64,000 nucleotides of DNA from Elusimicrobia bacterium GWB2_63_16 (GTDB lineage Bacteria; Elusimicrobiota; Elusimicrobia; Elusimicrobiales; UBA9959): positions 1 through 64,000 of the forward strand of contig MGTZ01000030.1 of NCBI GenBank assembly GCA_001799715.1, written 5' to 3'. The notes under the pieces were generated by a model that was not told where the DNA came from, searched no databases, and worked only from the letters and a program-made list of their open reading frames with translations. Below, one piece after another: positions 28,114 through 37,356 of the stretch (position 1 is its first letter; every line of letters begins with the position of its first letter). The position numbers and the translations under genes are program-made.

Positions 28114-28803
28114 ATGATAAAAGCCGTGATCCTCGACATCGACAATACGCTGATGGACTTCATGCGCATGAAGCGCGCCGCGGTGGACGCGGCCGTGGAC
28201 GCCATGATAGACGCCGGCCTGCCCATGCACAAGGAGCAGCTCCGGGAGAAGATCTTCGAGATCTACTGGAAGGAAGGCATCGAGGACCAGAACATCTTCG
28301 ACAAGGTGCTGATGAAGGAGTTCGGCAAGGTGGACCCCAAGATCCTCGCCGCCGGCATCATCGGCTATAAGCGCGCCAAGGAGGGCCACATGACCCTCTA
28401 CCCGCACGTGAAGATGGCGCTGACCGACCTGCTCAAGATGGGCGTGCGCATGGGCGTGGTCTCCGACGCGCCGCGCCTGTCCGTCTGGATGCGCATCGTC
28501 GGCCTGGGCCTGCACCATTACTTCGAGCACGTCGTCACTTTCGAGGATACCGGTGAAAAGAAGCCCTCGCCCAAGCCGTTCAAAAAGGTGCTGTCGCTGA
28601 TGGAAGTGGAGCCCGCCGCCGCGATCATGGTGGGGGACTGGGCCGAGCGCGACATCAAGGGCGCCAAGGCGCTGGGCATGAAGACGGCCTGGGCCAAGTA
28701 CGGCAACGAGTTCGACACCCCGGTCTCCGGAGCGGACTACGAGCTGGACGACATCTACGACCTGGTCGCCATCGTGCGGAGGGAAAATGAGAAAGCTCGT
28801 TAG
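28114..28803 (+). CDS. HAD family hydrolase
   Basis: AVILDIDNTLMDF, VVSDAPR, KKPSPKPFKKVL, MVGDWAERDIKGAKALGM. Confidence 0.93.
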   Translation: MIKAVILDIDNTLMDFMRMKRAAVDAAVDAMIDAGLPMHKEQLREKIFEIYWKEGIEDQNIFDKVLMKEFGKVDPKILAAGIIGYKRAKEGHMTLYPHVKMALTDLLKMGVRMGVVSDAPRLSVWMRIVGLGLHHYFEHVVTFEDTGEKKPSPKPFKKVLSLMEVEPAAAIMVGDWAERDIKGAKALGMKTAWAKYGNEFDTPVSGADYELDDIYDLVAIVRRENEKAR

Positions 28804-29311
28804 CGCCGTCCTGCTCTGCCTGGCCGCGCAGGCCGCCGGCGCGCTGCAGATCGCCGCGGTCAATCCTCCGCAAGTGAAAGGCGCCGCCGCCGCCGAGTTC
28901 TCGTTCGGCCCGTTCGCCGTAACCGGAATCGGCTGGGAGGGGGGCGCCGTGGTGCTGCCCGCCACCGAGAACAAAGGCCGCAAATACACCGACATCAAGC
29001 TGCTCTCCAAAGGCCTCTACGGCCGCCTGGAGACCTGTTTTAGGAACGGCTGCTCCCCGGTTAAGACCGCCGTCAGGCCCAAGGCCAGGATCGAGGCGGT
29101 CAAACCCCTCAAATCGCCCGTGCGCGTGGCCAACGCCGAGATCTCCATCGACGGGGAACTGCTGGTGACCGCCGGTGTGATGGTCTCCAAAAAAGAGGAA
29201 GGGGCCTTCTGGGTGGCCTTCCCGCCCGCCCTCGTTTTCACCGACGGGGCCTTCAAAAGCGCGGTAGAGTCCGCCGTCATCGCGGCCTGGACCAGGAAAG
29301 GCAAAAATTAA
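28787..29311 (+). CDS. Hypothetical secreted protein
   Basis: 174 aa, signal peptide MRKLVSAVLLCLAAQAAGA; overlaps the HAD gene end. Confidence 0.65.
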   Translation: MRKLVSAVLLCLAAQAAGALQIAAVNPPQVKGAAAAEFSFGPFAVTGIGWEGGAVVLPATENKGRKYTDIKLLSKGLYGRLETCFRNGCSPVKTAVRPKARIEAVKPLKSPVRVANAEISIDGELLVTAGVMVSKKEEGAFWVAFPPALVFTDGAFKSAVESAVIAAWTRKGKN

Positions 29312-30906
29312 TGTTCAAGTACGGGAAGCCGGCGCTCTTTGCCCTGGCGGCCCTGCTGCTGCTGCCGCCCGCCGGCGCCTACGCCCGCCGGGTGGAACGC
29401 CTGCGGCGCGTTTCGCCGGCGTCCGGCAGCGCCATCTACCTCGAAGCCGCGTCCGGCTCGGCGCTGGTGCGCTTTCGCGCCGGCGTCTCCACGGCCGCCG
29501 CCGCGGCGCAGCTGGCCCCGGCCGGTTTTTCAGTGGGCCGCACTTTCGAGCGCTTCGGCTGGTCCTCCGTGGCCTTCCCCGAAAGTTACGGCGTGGAGGC
29601 GGCGCTGGCCTTTCTCAAGGGCCTGCCTTCGGTGGAATGGGCCGAGCCCAACCGCGTCTACCGCGCGCGCCGCGTCCCGGCCGACCCTTACGCCGGCGCG
29701 CAGTACGCGCTGGCCCGCGTGCAGGCCTATGGCGCGTGGGAGTACGAGACCGGCGTCAGCAGCCGTGTCACCGTGGCCGTCATCGACACCGGCATAGACG
29801 GCTCCCACCCCGAACTCGACGGCAAACTGTCCGGCACCAGCCGGGCGTTTACGCCGGCGCCCGCCCCGGTGGTCACCGACGACCAGCCGCCCACGGCCGC
29901 CTGCAACCACGCCACGCGCGTGGCCGGCGTGGCCGCCGCCGCCTCCGATAATTCCGCCGGCGTGGCCGGCATCTCCTGGGGCGCGCGGCTGATCTCCATG
30001 AAAGTCTTCCTCGATTCGGACTGCACCCCCGATTGCTACGACGAGCCGGGCCAGTCCTGCAGCACCGACGAGGGCGCCATTGCCGCGGCCGTGAGCGAAC
30101 TGATCCCGCAGCACAACAGCCCCGAACTCGGCAAGGTGGTCATCAACATCAGCCTGGGCAGCGTGGGCGGTTGTTCCCCTGGGCTTCAGACCGCCGTGAA
30201 CGCCGCCGCCGGCGCCGGCCTGATGATCTTCGCCGCCGCGGGCAACGACGGGGCGCCGGTGATAGACTCGCCGGCCAACTGCAATAACGTTTACGCCGTG
30301 GCCGCCACCGACATGCAGGACCAGCTGGCCTCCTTCTCCAATTACGGCACCGAAATGCTCTCCCGCGGCCTGGCGGCGCCAGGCGTGGAGCTCTATACCA
30401 CCGACCTCAATAATGCCTACGCCTCGGCCAGCGGCACCTCCTTCTCCTCGCCGCTGGCGGCCGGCCTGGCCGCGCTGGTCTGGTCCGCCAAGCCGTCCAA
30501 TACCGCGGCGCAGGTGTTCGACGCGCTGAAAACTTCAGCCGACGACCTCGGTCCCGCCGGGCCTGACTCCGGCTACGGCTGGGGCCGCGTCAACGCCTAC
30601 AAGGCCGTCTGCAAAGTGGTGCCCTGCCGCGCCTACGCCGCCGGCGAAAAGAAAGCTTCAGCCTATCCCAACCCCTTTAGGCCCGCCGCGCACCGGCTGG
30701 TAGCCTTCAAGACCGCCGCCGGCTTCGACAATGCCGGCCTGGAAATCAAGATCTACACCGCCGAGGGGGAGCTGGTCAAGAAGCTGCCCGGCCTAACCTG
30801 GGACGGCCGCAACGAGTACGGCGCGGAGGTGGCCAGCGGAGTCTATATTTTCCGCGTCAAGACGGATTCCGACGCGGCCACCGGCAAGTTCGCGCTGCTG
30901 CGCTAA
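29311..30906 (+). CDS. Subtilisin-like S8 serine peptidase with FlgD/T9SS-like C-terminal beta domain
   Basis: VAVIDTGIDGSHPELDG, ACNHATRVAGVAAA, FAAAGNDG, SGTSFSSPLAAGLAAL; C-terminal AYPNPFRPAAH...GLTWDGRNEYGAEVASGVYIFRV. Confidence 0.92.
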   Translation: MFKYGKPALFALAALLLLPPAGAYARRVERLRRVSPASGSAIYLEAASGSALVRFRAGVSTAAAAAQLAPAGFSVGRTFERFGWSSVAFPESYGVEAALAFLKGLPSVEWAEPNRVYRARRVPADPYAGAQYALARVQAYGAWEYETGVSSRVTVAVIDTGIDGSHPELDGKLSGTSRAFTPAPAPVVTDDQPPTAACNHATRVAGVAAAASDNSAGVAGISWGARLISMKVFLDSDCTPDCYDEPGQSCSTDEGAIAAAVSELIPQHNSPELGKVVINISLGSVGGCSPGLQTAVNAAAGAGLMIFAAAGNDGAPVIDSPANCNNVYAVAATDMQDQLASFSNYGTEMLSRGLAAPGVELYTTDLNNAYASASGTSFSSPLAAGLAALVWSAKPSNTAAQVFDALKTSADDLGPAGPDSGYGWGRVNAYKAVCKVVPCRAYAAGEKKASAYPNPFRPAAHRLVAFKTAAGFDNAGLEIKIYTAEGELVKKLPGLTWDGRNEYGAEVASGVYIFRVKTDSDAATGKFALLR

Positions 30907-30916
30907 AGGGGGAACG

Positions 30917-31258
30917 GTGAAAGTTTTCAACAGGACCAAAGGCCTGCAGGTCAGCGGCTCCGCCGCCCGGGCCGAGACTTTCGAGACCAGGCTGCTCGGC
31001 CTCATCCCGCGCCCCGGCCTGGGGCCTGAAGAGGGGCTTTGGCTGGAGCCCTGCGCCATGATCCACATGTGCTTTATGAGATTTGCGATAGATGCGGTTT
31101 TTGTGGACCGGCAGAACCGCGTTCTGCGGGTCATAGAAAACCTGCGGCCCTGGCGCTTCTCGCCCTGGGTGCCCGGGGCCCGCGGCGTGCTGGAGTTGCC
31201 GTCGGGCCGCTGTACCGGCAGGGTAGAGGAGGGGGACGAGCTGGAGTTCGCCCCCTGA
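30917..31258 (+). CDS. DUF192 family protein
   Basis: ARAETFETRLLGLIPRPGLGPEEGLWLEPCAMIHMCFMRFAIDAVFVDRQNRVLRV. Confidence 0.88.
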   Translation: MKVFNRTKGLQVSGSAARAETFETRLLGLIPRPGLGPEEGLWLEPCAMIHMCFMRFAIDAVFVDRQNRVLRVIENLRPWRFSPWVPGARGVLELPSGRCTGRVEEGDELEFAP

Positions 31259-31315
31259 GGGGCCTCTAAATTCCGCCTTGTAAGTTTCAGTCAAATAGAT
31301 TTATAATAATAACGC

Positions 31316-33112
<1,797 letters not shown>

Positions 33113-33133
33113 AGCAACAGAGGTTTCAAGCCA

Positions 33134-33850
33134 ATGTCACACAAGATATTCCTCCCGGTACTCTCTCTCCTGCTCTGCGCTTCCGGCGCCTCCGCGGCCG
33201 GCTACGACAACTTTTATAACGCTACCGCCTCGGCGCTCAAGCCTTTCGCCGCCGACCTGGGCAGCCTGCTCGGCTCCGGTTCCAACCAGACCGCCCGGCC
33301 GCTGGGCTTCGGCGGGTTCGACCTCGGCGCGCGCGGCATGATGCAGCTCAAGCCCTCCCACAACAACACCGTGCTCAAGCGCGACAACGTTTTCGGCCTG
33401 GGCGTGATACAGGCGGAGATAGGCATGCCGTACCGCGTGGACGGCTTCGTGCGGGGCGGCTCCTTCGAGGGGATTTCCGTGGCCGGCGGCGGCCTGCGCT
33501 ACGGCCTCTGGAACGTCTCCGACGAGAAATACAAGGTCAACGCCACGCTGGTGGGCATGGCCAACATGGCCACGCACCGCTATTTCTACGCCGTCCATTT
33601 CAACACCAGCCTGGTCTGCTCCATCAATGTCCCGGTGGTGGCCCCGTTCATCGGCGCGGGCTACGACTTTACCCGGCTCGAGGCCCAGACGGTCGGGGAC
33701 GCGGCGCTGACGGGCAAGCAGGTACGCGTCGCGGAGCCGCGCTTCACGGCGGGCCTCCGGGCCAAGATGAACCTGGGCTACCTGGCCGCCGGGCTCACCT
33801 ATGCCCACGACAGGGCCCTGATCAACGCCAGCGCCGGTTTCAGGTTCTGA
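33134..33850 (+). CDS. Hypothetical outer-membrane beta-barrel-like protein
   Basis: Signal peptide plus alternating strand-rich sequence ending NASAGFRF with terminal Phe. Confidence 0.6.
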   Translation: MSHKIFLPVLSLLLCASGASAAGYDNFYNATASALKPFAADLGSLLGSGSNQTARPLGFGGFDLGARGMMQLKPSHNNTVLKRDNVFGLGVIQAEIGMPYRVDGFVRGGSFEGISVAGGGLRYGLWNVSDEKYKVNATLVGMANMATHRYFYAVHFNTSLVCSINVPVVAPFIGAGYDFTRLEAQTVGDAALTGKQVRVAEPRFTAGLRAKMNLGYLAAGLTYAHDRALINASAGFRF

Positions 33851-33864
33851 GCCCTCCCAAGGCA

Positions 33865-33893
33865 TAAAAAAGCCCCGTTGCCGGGGCTTTTTT
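33865..33893. terminator. Bidirectional Rho-independent terminator (convergent genes)
   Basis: AAAAAAGCCCCGTTGCCGGGGCTTTTTT. Confidence 0.85.
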
Positions 33894-33908
33894 GTTTACC
33901 GGGCTGCG

Positions 33909-34388
33909 CTAGCCCTTGAATTTGTCCTTGTATTCCCTGCGTATCTCCCGGTCCGCGTCGCGCTTCTTTATGGATTCGTGCTTGTCGGCGGCCTTCTTGC
34001 CTTTGGCCAGCCCCAGCAGCACTTTGGCCCAGCCGTTCTTGAAGTACACTTCCAGCGCCACCAGGGACATGCCCTTGGTGGCCAGCGCGCCGGTGAGCTT
34101 GCGTATCTCGGGGGCGCGCAGCAGCAGCTTGCGGGTGCGCACCGGGTCTATTTCTTTAAGGGTATTATAGGCGTAGGGCGCGATATGGAGGCCGTAGAGG
34201 TATAACCCGTCCTTTTCGGCGCGGGCGAAGGCGGAGGTCAGCGTGGCCTGCTTGAGCCGCAGCGACTTGACCTCGGGGCCCTCCAGGGAGAGGCCGGCCT
34301 CGTAGGTATCGGTGATAAAATAGTCGAACCGGGCCTTGCGGTTGGTCGCTACCTGTTCTATTTTATCCTTCTTTTCCTCTTTCGCCAT
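33909..34388 (-). CDS. smpB: SsrA-binding protein SmpB
   Basis: NRKARFDYFITDTYEAGLSLEGPEVKSLR...YLYGLHIAPYAYNT...RKLLLRAPEIRKL...KGKKAADKHESIKKRDADREIRREYK. Confidence 0.96.
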   Translation of the reverse strand: MAKEEKKDKIEQVATNRKARFDYFITDTYEAGLSLEGPEVKSLRLKQATLTSAFARAEKDGLYLYGLHIAPYAYNTLKEIDPVRTRKLLLRAPEIRKLTGALATKGMSLVALEVYFKNGWAKVLLGLAKGKKAADKHESIKKRDADREIRREYKDKFKG

Positions 34389-34446
34389 TGTTTCATGTTA
34401 CCAAATATCCTAAAATTGTAAAACGGTTATGCGGCAGTGTTGTCAG

Positions 34447-34589
34447 GAACTCCTCTCAGGAGGGGTTCAGCGAGCGGGCCGCCAAAGCGGCGGAGCGAGC
34501 GACGACGAAACGGGGAACCTGGGTTCCCCTTGTAGAGCACCCGGCCGACGAAGGCCGGGCCGTTAATCGGCCCCGCGCCAGGCGCGGGG
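34447..34589. other. Noncoding array of back-to-back hairpins between smpB and tRNA-Ser
   Basis: Perfect stems: GCCGC/GCGGC (34478-34491), GGGGAACC/GGTTCCCC (34512-34529), CCCGGCC/GGCCGGG (34540-34559), GGGCCG/CGGCCC (34557-34573), CCCCGCGCC/GGCGCGGGG (34571-34589). Confidence 0.75.
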
Positions 34590-34599
34590 TGCGACAGAG

Positions 34600-34686
34600 G
34601 GAGAGGTGGCCGAGTGGTTGAAGGCGCAGACCTGGAAAGTCTGTATACTCGAAAGGGTATCAAGGGTTCGAATCCCTTCCTCTCCG
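34600..34686 (+). tRNA. tRNA-Ser (anticodon GGA)
   Basis: GGAGAGGTGGCCGAGTGGTTGAAGG...CTGGAAA anticodon loop, long variable arm, GGTTCGAATCC T-loop, acceptor GGAGAGG/CCTCTCC. Confidence 0.95.
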
Positions 34687-34696
34687 TAGCTTTGTA

Positions 34697-34721
34697 AAAA
34701 ACCCGCGAAAGCGGGTTTTTT
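34697..34721 (+). terminator. Rho-independent terminator downstream of tRNA-Ser
   Basis: AAAACCCGCGAAAGCGGGTTTTTT. Confidence 0.85.
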
Positions 34722-34735
34722 GCTGTCAAAGCGAA

Positions 34736-34779
34736 GGAGAGGAAGCGAGCCATAATTATGGCTCGCGCAGGGATTCGAA
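34736..34779. repeat. Inverted copy of the tRNA-Ser 3' end split by a palindrome
   Basis: GGAGAGGAAG (34736-34745) + 24 nt + GGGATTCGAA (34770-34779) = reverse complement of the tRNA tail TTCGAATCCCTTCCTCTCC, interrupted by a palindromic segment. Confidence 0.75.
34745..34766. repeat. Perfect 22-bp palindrome
   Basis: GCGAGCCATAATTATGGCTCGC is identical to its reverse complement. Confidence 0.95.
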
Positions 34780-34887
34780 AGGCGGAGCCGCGCGTGGAGC
34801 AAAGCGACACTTTCTTGCCCAGCAGGCCGCAGCGGCGAACCGGGGTCGCGGGCGCCGAGGAGCGACGGCGATGAGGCGACCTGTGAC

Positions 34888-34905
34888 CGAATCCCTTCCT
34901 CTCCG
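34888..34905. repeat. Direct copy of the tRNA-Ser 3' end (att-like)
   Basis: CGAATCCCTTCCTCTCCG is identical to 34669-34686. Confidence 0.9.
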
Positions 34906-34987
34906 AATTCTTTTACCAAAAAATCCGGGTGTCCGGGCGGAAACGCGGGATGCGAAGTCCACCCCGTAAGATTGTCGGACTTAAAAA

Positions 34988-35016
34988 AAGAATCCCCCGA
35001 TAAGGGGGATTTTTTA
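34988..35016 (+). terminator. Rho-independent terminator with no coding gene directly upstream
   Basis: AGAATCCCCCGATAAGGGGGATTTTTT. Confidence 0.8.
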
Positions 35017-35017
35017 T

Positions 35018-35046
35018 TTGACAAGCCCCGGCGGATTATGTAGATT
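35018..35046 (+). promoter_or_regulatory. Sigma-70 promoter for the pilin gene
   Basis: TTGACA - 17 nt - TAGATT; followed by a leader with AAGGAGG ahead of the pilin ATG. Confidence 0.7.
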
Positions 35047-35114
35047 TGAAGAAACCCCTAAGGCATTATCTATATATCATCCATGGGGGGCAAGTTAAGG
35101 AGGACGTAAAACTA

Positions 35115-35576
35115 ATGAAGAACAATAAAAAGGGCTTCACCCTGATAGAGCTCATGATCGTCGTCGCCATCATCGGTATCCTGGCTGCCATCGCCATACC
35201 GAAGTTCGCCGACCTCATCAATAAGTCCAAGGAAGGCGCCACCAAGGGCGCGCTCTCCTCTGTGCGCAGCGCCATACAGGTGTATTACGGCGACAACGAA
35301 GGCTGGTTCCCGGCTGACGAGCTGGAGAGCCTGACCCTGAACGCCAAGTACATCGGCGAGATCCCGGTGGCCAAACTGCCCGGCACCACGCATACCGACA
35401 TCAACACCGTTACTGGCATCGCTGACAGCGGCGCTACCGGCGACGGCGGCGGCTGGGCGTATTACAACGACACCGAAGAGAGCGTCACCTGGGGCAACCT
35501 GCAGGTCAGGTGCACGCACGAAGACATAAAGGGTCGCGGTAGCGACACCATCTTCACCCCCTGGTCCACCTTCTAA
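35115..35576 (+). CDS. Type IV pilin (prepilin)
   Basis: MKNNKKGFTLIELMIVVAIIGILAAIAIPKFADLINKSKEGATKGALSSVRSAIQVYYGD; class III leader GFTLIE. Start set at the ATG after AAGGAGG, not the ORF-track start. Confidence 0.96.
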   Translation: MKNNKKGFTLIELMIVVAIIGILAAIAIPKFADLINKSKEGATKGALSSVRSAIQVYYGDNEGWFPADELESLTLNAKYIGEIPVAKLPGTTHTDINTVTGIADSGATGDGGGWAYYNDTEESVTWGNLQVRCTHEDIKGRGSDTIFTPWSTF

Positions 35577-35596
35577 TACAAGGTATACCCGAAAAA

Positions 35597-35628
35597 GAAC
35601 CCCGCGTCTTACGGCGCGGGGTTTTTTT
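35597..35628 (+). terminator. Rho-independent terminator after pilin
   Basis: AACCCCGCGTCTTACGGCGCGGGGTTTTTTT. Confidence 0.85.
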
Positions 35629-35656
35629 ATCTCCGGCCAATTGTTAGAATATACCC

Positions 35657-36442
35657 ATGTCCATAGTATTGCTAGCTTTCGTCCTGGGCCTGCTGTTCGG
35701 CAGCTTCCTAAATGTCTGCATATCCCGTCTGCCCAAGGACCAGTCCATAGTCTTCCCGCCGTCCCGCTGTCCGAAATGCCTGGAGCCTATCAAGCCGTAC
35801 GACAATATCCCAGTGCTTAGCTATATGCTGCTGCGCGGGCGCTGCCGCTCCTGCGCCGAGCCCATCTCCGCGCAGTATCCTTTCGTGGAACTGCTCACGG
35901 GCGTGCTGACCGCGGTGTTCGCCGCCAGGTGGTGGGGCAACCCGGGCTGGCTGGCCGTCAGCCTGCTGGCCGTCTACGTACTCATCGTGGTCAGCGTCAT
36001 AGATTTCGAGACGATGATGATCAACGACGCGTTCTCGCTGGCGCTGTTCGCTCTGGGCATCGGCGGCAGTTATTTCAACCCGCACCTGGACGGCGGCTGG
36101 GGCGCGCGGCTGGCCGCCTCGGCCGGCGGAGCGGCGGCCGGCGCGGGCTTCATCTGGGGGCTGGCGCTGCTGGGCAAGAAGATCTACAAGAAGGACGCGG
36201 TGGGCGAGGGGGACATCTTCCTGATGGGCGGCATCGGCGCGCTATGCGGCTGGCAGGGCGTCTTCACCGCGGTCATCATGGCCTCCTTCTTCGGCTCGGT
36301 ATACGGCGTCAGCCTGCTGCTGCTGAAGCGCGCCGACCGCATGTCTCATATGCCTTTCGGCCCCTTCCTGGCGCTGGGCGCAGTGATAAACCTCTACCGT
36401 CTGGTGCGGCCCGAGGCCTTCTTCCTGGCGCTGCCTTTCTGA
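35657..36442 (+). CDS. pilD: Prepilin peptidase / N-methyltransferase
   Basis: [69 protein letters not shown]. Confidence 0.95.
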   Translation: MSIVLLAFVLGLLFGSFLNVCISRLPKDQSIVFPPSRCPKCLEPIKPYDNIPVLSYMLLRGRCRSCAEPISAQYPFVELLTGVLTAVFAARWWGNPGWLAVSLLAVYVLIVVSVIDFETMMINDAFSLALFALGIGGSYFNPHLDGGWGARLAASAGGAAAGAGFIWGLALLGKKIYKKDAVGEGDIFLMGGIGALCGWQGVFTAVIMASFFGSVYGVSLLLLKRADRMSHMPFGPFLALGAVINLYRLVRPEAFFLALPF

Positions 36443-36472
36443 CGGGCGGCCGCTCTTTTTGCCTCGGGCCTT

Positions 36473-36500
36473 TTGAGGATGGCGGATTTTTTTGTATACT
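36473..36500 (+). promoter_or_regulatory. Promoter of the tRNA-Tyr/tRNA-Leu unit
   Basis: TTGAGG - 16 nt - TATACT upstream of tRNA-Tyr. Confidence 0.55.
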
Positions 36501-36531
36501 ATAGGTCCTGTAGTTTTGATCTTTATTTCTT

Positions 36532-36615
36532 GGTTGGGTGGCTGAGCGGTCAAAAGCAACGGTCTGTAAAACCGTCGGGCTACGCCCTACATAGGTTCGA
36601 ATCCTATCCCAACCA
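36532..36615 (+). tRNA. tRNA-Tyr (anticodon GTA)
   Basis: GGTTGGGTGGCTGAGCGG...CTGTAAA...AGGTTCGAATCCT...CCCAACC A. Confidence 0.94.
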
Positions 36616-36631
36616 TACCTTATCGTTTTAA

Positions 36632-36715
36632 GCGCGGGTGGCGGAACTGGCAGACGCGCACGGCTCAGGACCGTGTGACCGAAAGGTCTTATGGGTTCAA
36701 CTCCCTTCCCGCGCA
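36632..36715 (+). tRNA. tRNA-Leu (anticodon CAG)
   Basis: GCGCGGGTGGCGGAACTGGCAGACGC...CTCAGGA...GGGTTCAACTCCC...CCCGCGC A. Confidence 0.94.
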
Positions 36716-36721
36716 TATTTA

Positions 36722-36750
36722 AGCCCCAACGGCAACGTTGGGGCTTTTAT
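36722..36750 (+). terminator. Rho-independent terminator after tRNA-Leu
   Basis: AGCCCCAACGGCAACGTTGGGGCTTTTATATTT. Confidence 0.85.
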
Positions 36751-36798
36751 ATTTGTCTCGCAGGCCCTGCCGGCTGACCGGAACGCAAAATAGGCATT

Positions 36799-36990
36799 GC
36801 GCGGTCCGGCTCGTCGCTCGCTCATAGAGCGTGCGCGGCGGAAGAGGGCCTGCGGTCCTCCGCCGGCGAAGAACTCGCTCGGCACGCAGTGCCTCGCTCA
36901 GACATTCTTCGCCGCCGCCTTAATGATAGGCGGTCCGCTTCGGACCTTGGCCCTGCGCACTAAAATCGCTCCCGACGAGCCGGACCGCGC
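36799..36990. other. 192-bp noncoding multibranch structured element
   Basis: Perfect 18-bp inverted repeat GCGCGGTCCGGCTCGTCG (36799-36816) / CGACGAGCCGGACCGCGC (36973-36990), enclosing further stems: CGCTC/GAGCG, GAGGGCC/GGTCCTC (one GU), GGCGAAGAA/TTCTTCGCC, GGCAC/GTGCC, GGTCCG/CGGACC. Confidence 0.75.
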
Positions 36991-37098
36991 TGTTGTCCTG
37001 CCAGCCAGCCATACTTGCGCTCCTATTCCATCGTTGTGAAATAGTATAATTATTCAAGCGGCTATTAATAAAACTTATACTTCCTTACTGGAGAATCT

Positions 37099-37356
37099 AT
37101 GTGCCTCGCCGTCCCCGGGAAGATACTTTCCCTCAAGAACAATAACGCGGAAGTGGATTTCAGCGGCGTCCGGCGCCAGGTCTCGCTGGACCTGGTCCCC
37201 GACGCTAAGAAGAACGATTACGTGCTCGTCCACGCTGGCTTCGCCATACAGGTGCTCGAGCCCAAAGAAGCGGAGGAAACGCTGAAGATCTTCGCCGAGA
37301 TCTACGGCAAGGACCACGCCGACGCCTCCGGGCCGCTGGGGCATACCAACCCATGA
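37099..37356 (+). CDS. hypC: Hydrogenase maturation chaperone HypC
   Basis: MCLAVPGKILSLKNNNAEVDFSGVRRQVSLDLVPDAKKNDYVLVHAGFAIQ. Confidence 0.95.
   Translation: MCLAVPGKILSLKNNNAEVDFSGVRRQVSLDLVPDAKKNDYVLVHAGFAIQVLEPKEAEETLKIFAEIYGKDHADASGPLGHTNP

Noticed and set aside
34905-34985. Possible GEMM (cyclic dinucleotide) riboswitch upstream of the pilin
   Set aside because: A GNRA-like GAAA loop and GGGATGCGAAG are suggestive, but the conserved GGGCAAACC and receptor stem are not visible and the pilin promoter lies downstream of the terminator. A cmscan against the GEMM families would settle it.
34427-35024. Minus-strand ORFs across tRNA-Ser reading GEEGIRTLDT / KGFEPLIPFRVYRL
   Set aside because: Typical spurious translation of tRNA antisense; covers tRNA and hairpin arrays.
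36697-37039. Short ORFs (36697..36885 -, 36797..37039 +) over the multibranch element
   Set aside because: Short, no RBS, no family signal; base-paired structure explains the region better.
37044-37080. GTATAA...TTATAC inverted half-sites upstream of hypC as an operator
   Set aside because: 25-nt spacing and AT-rich context make a chance match likely; the first half overlaps a probable TATAAT -10 box.
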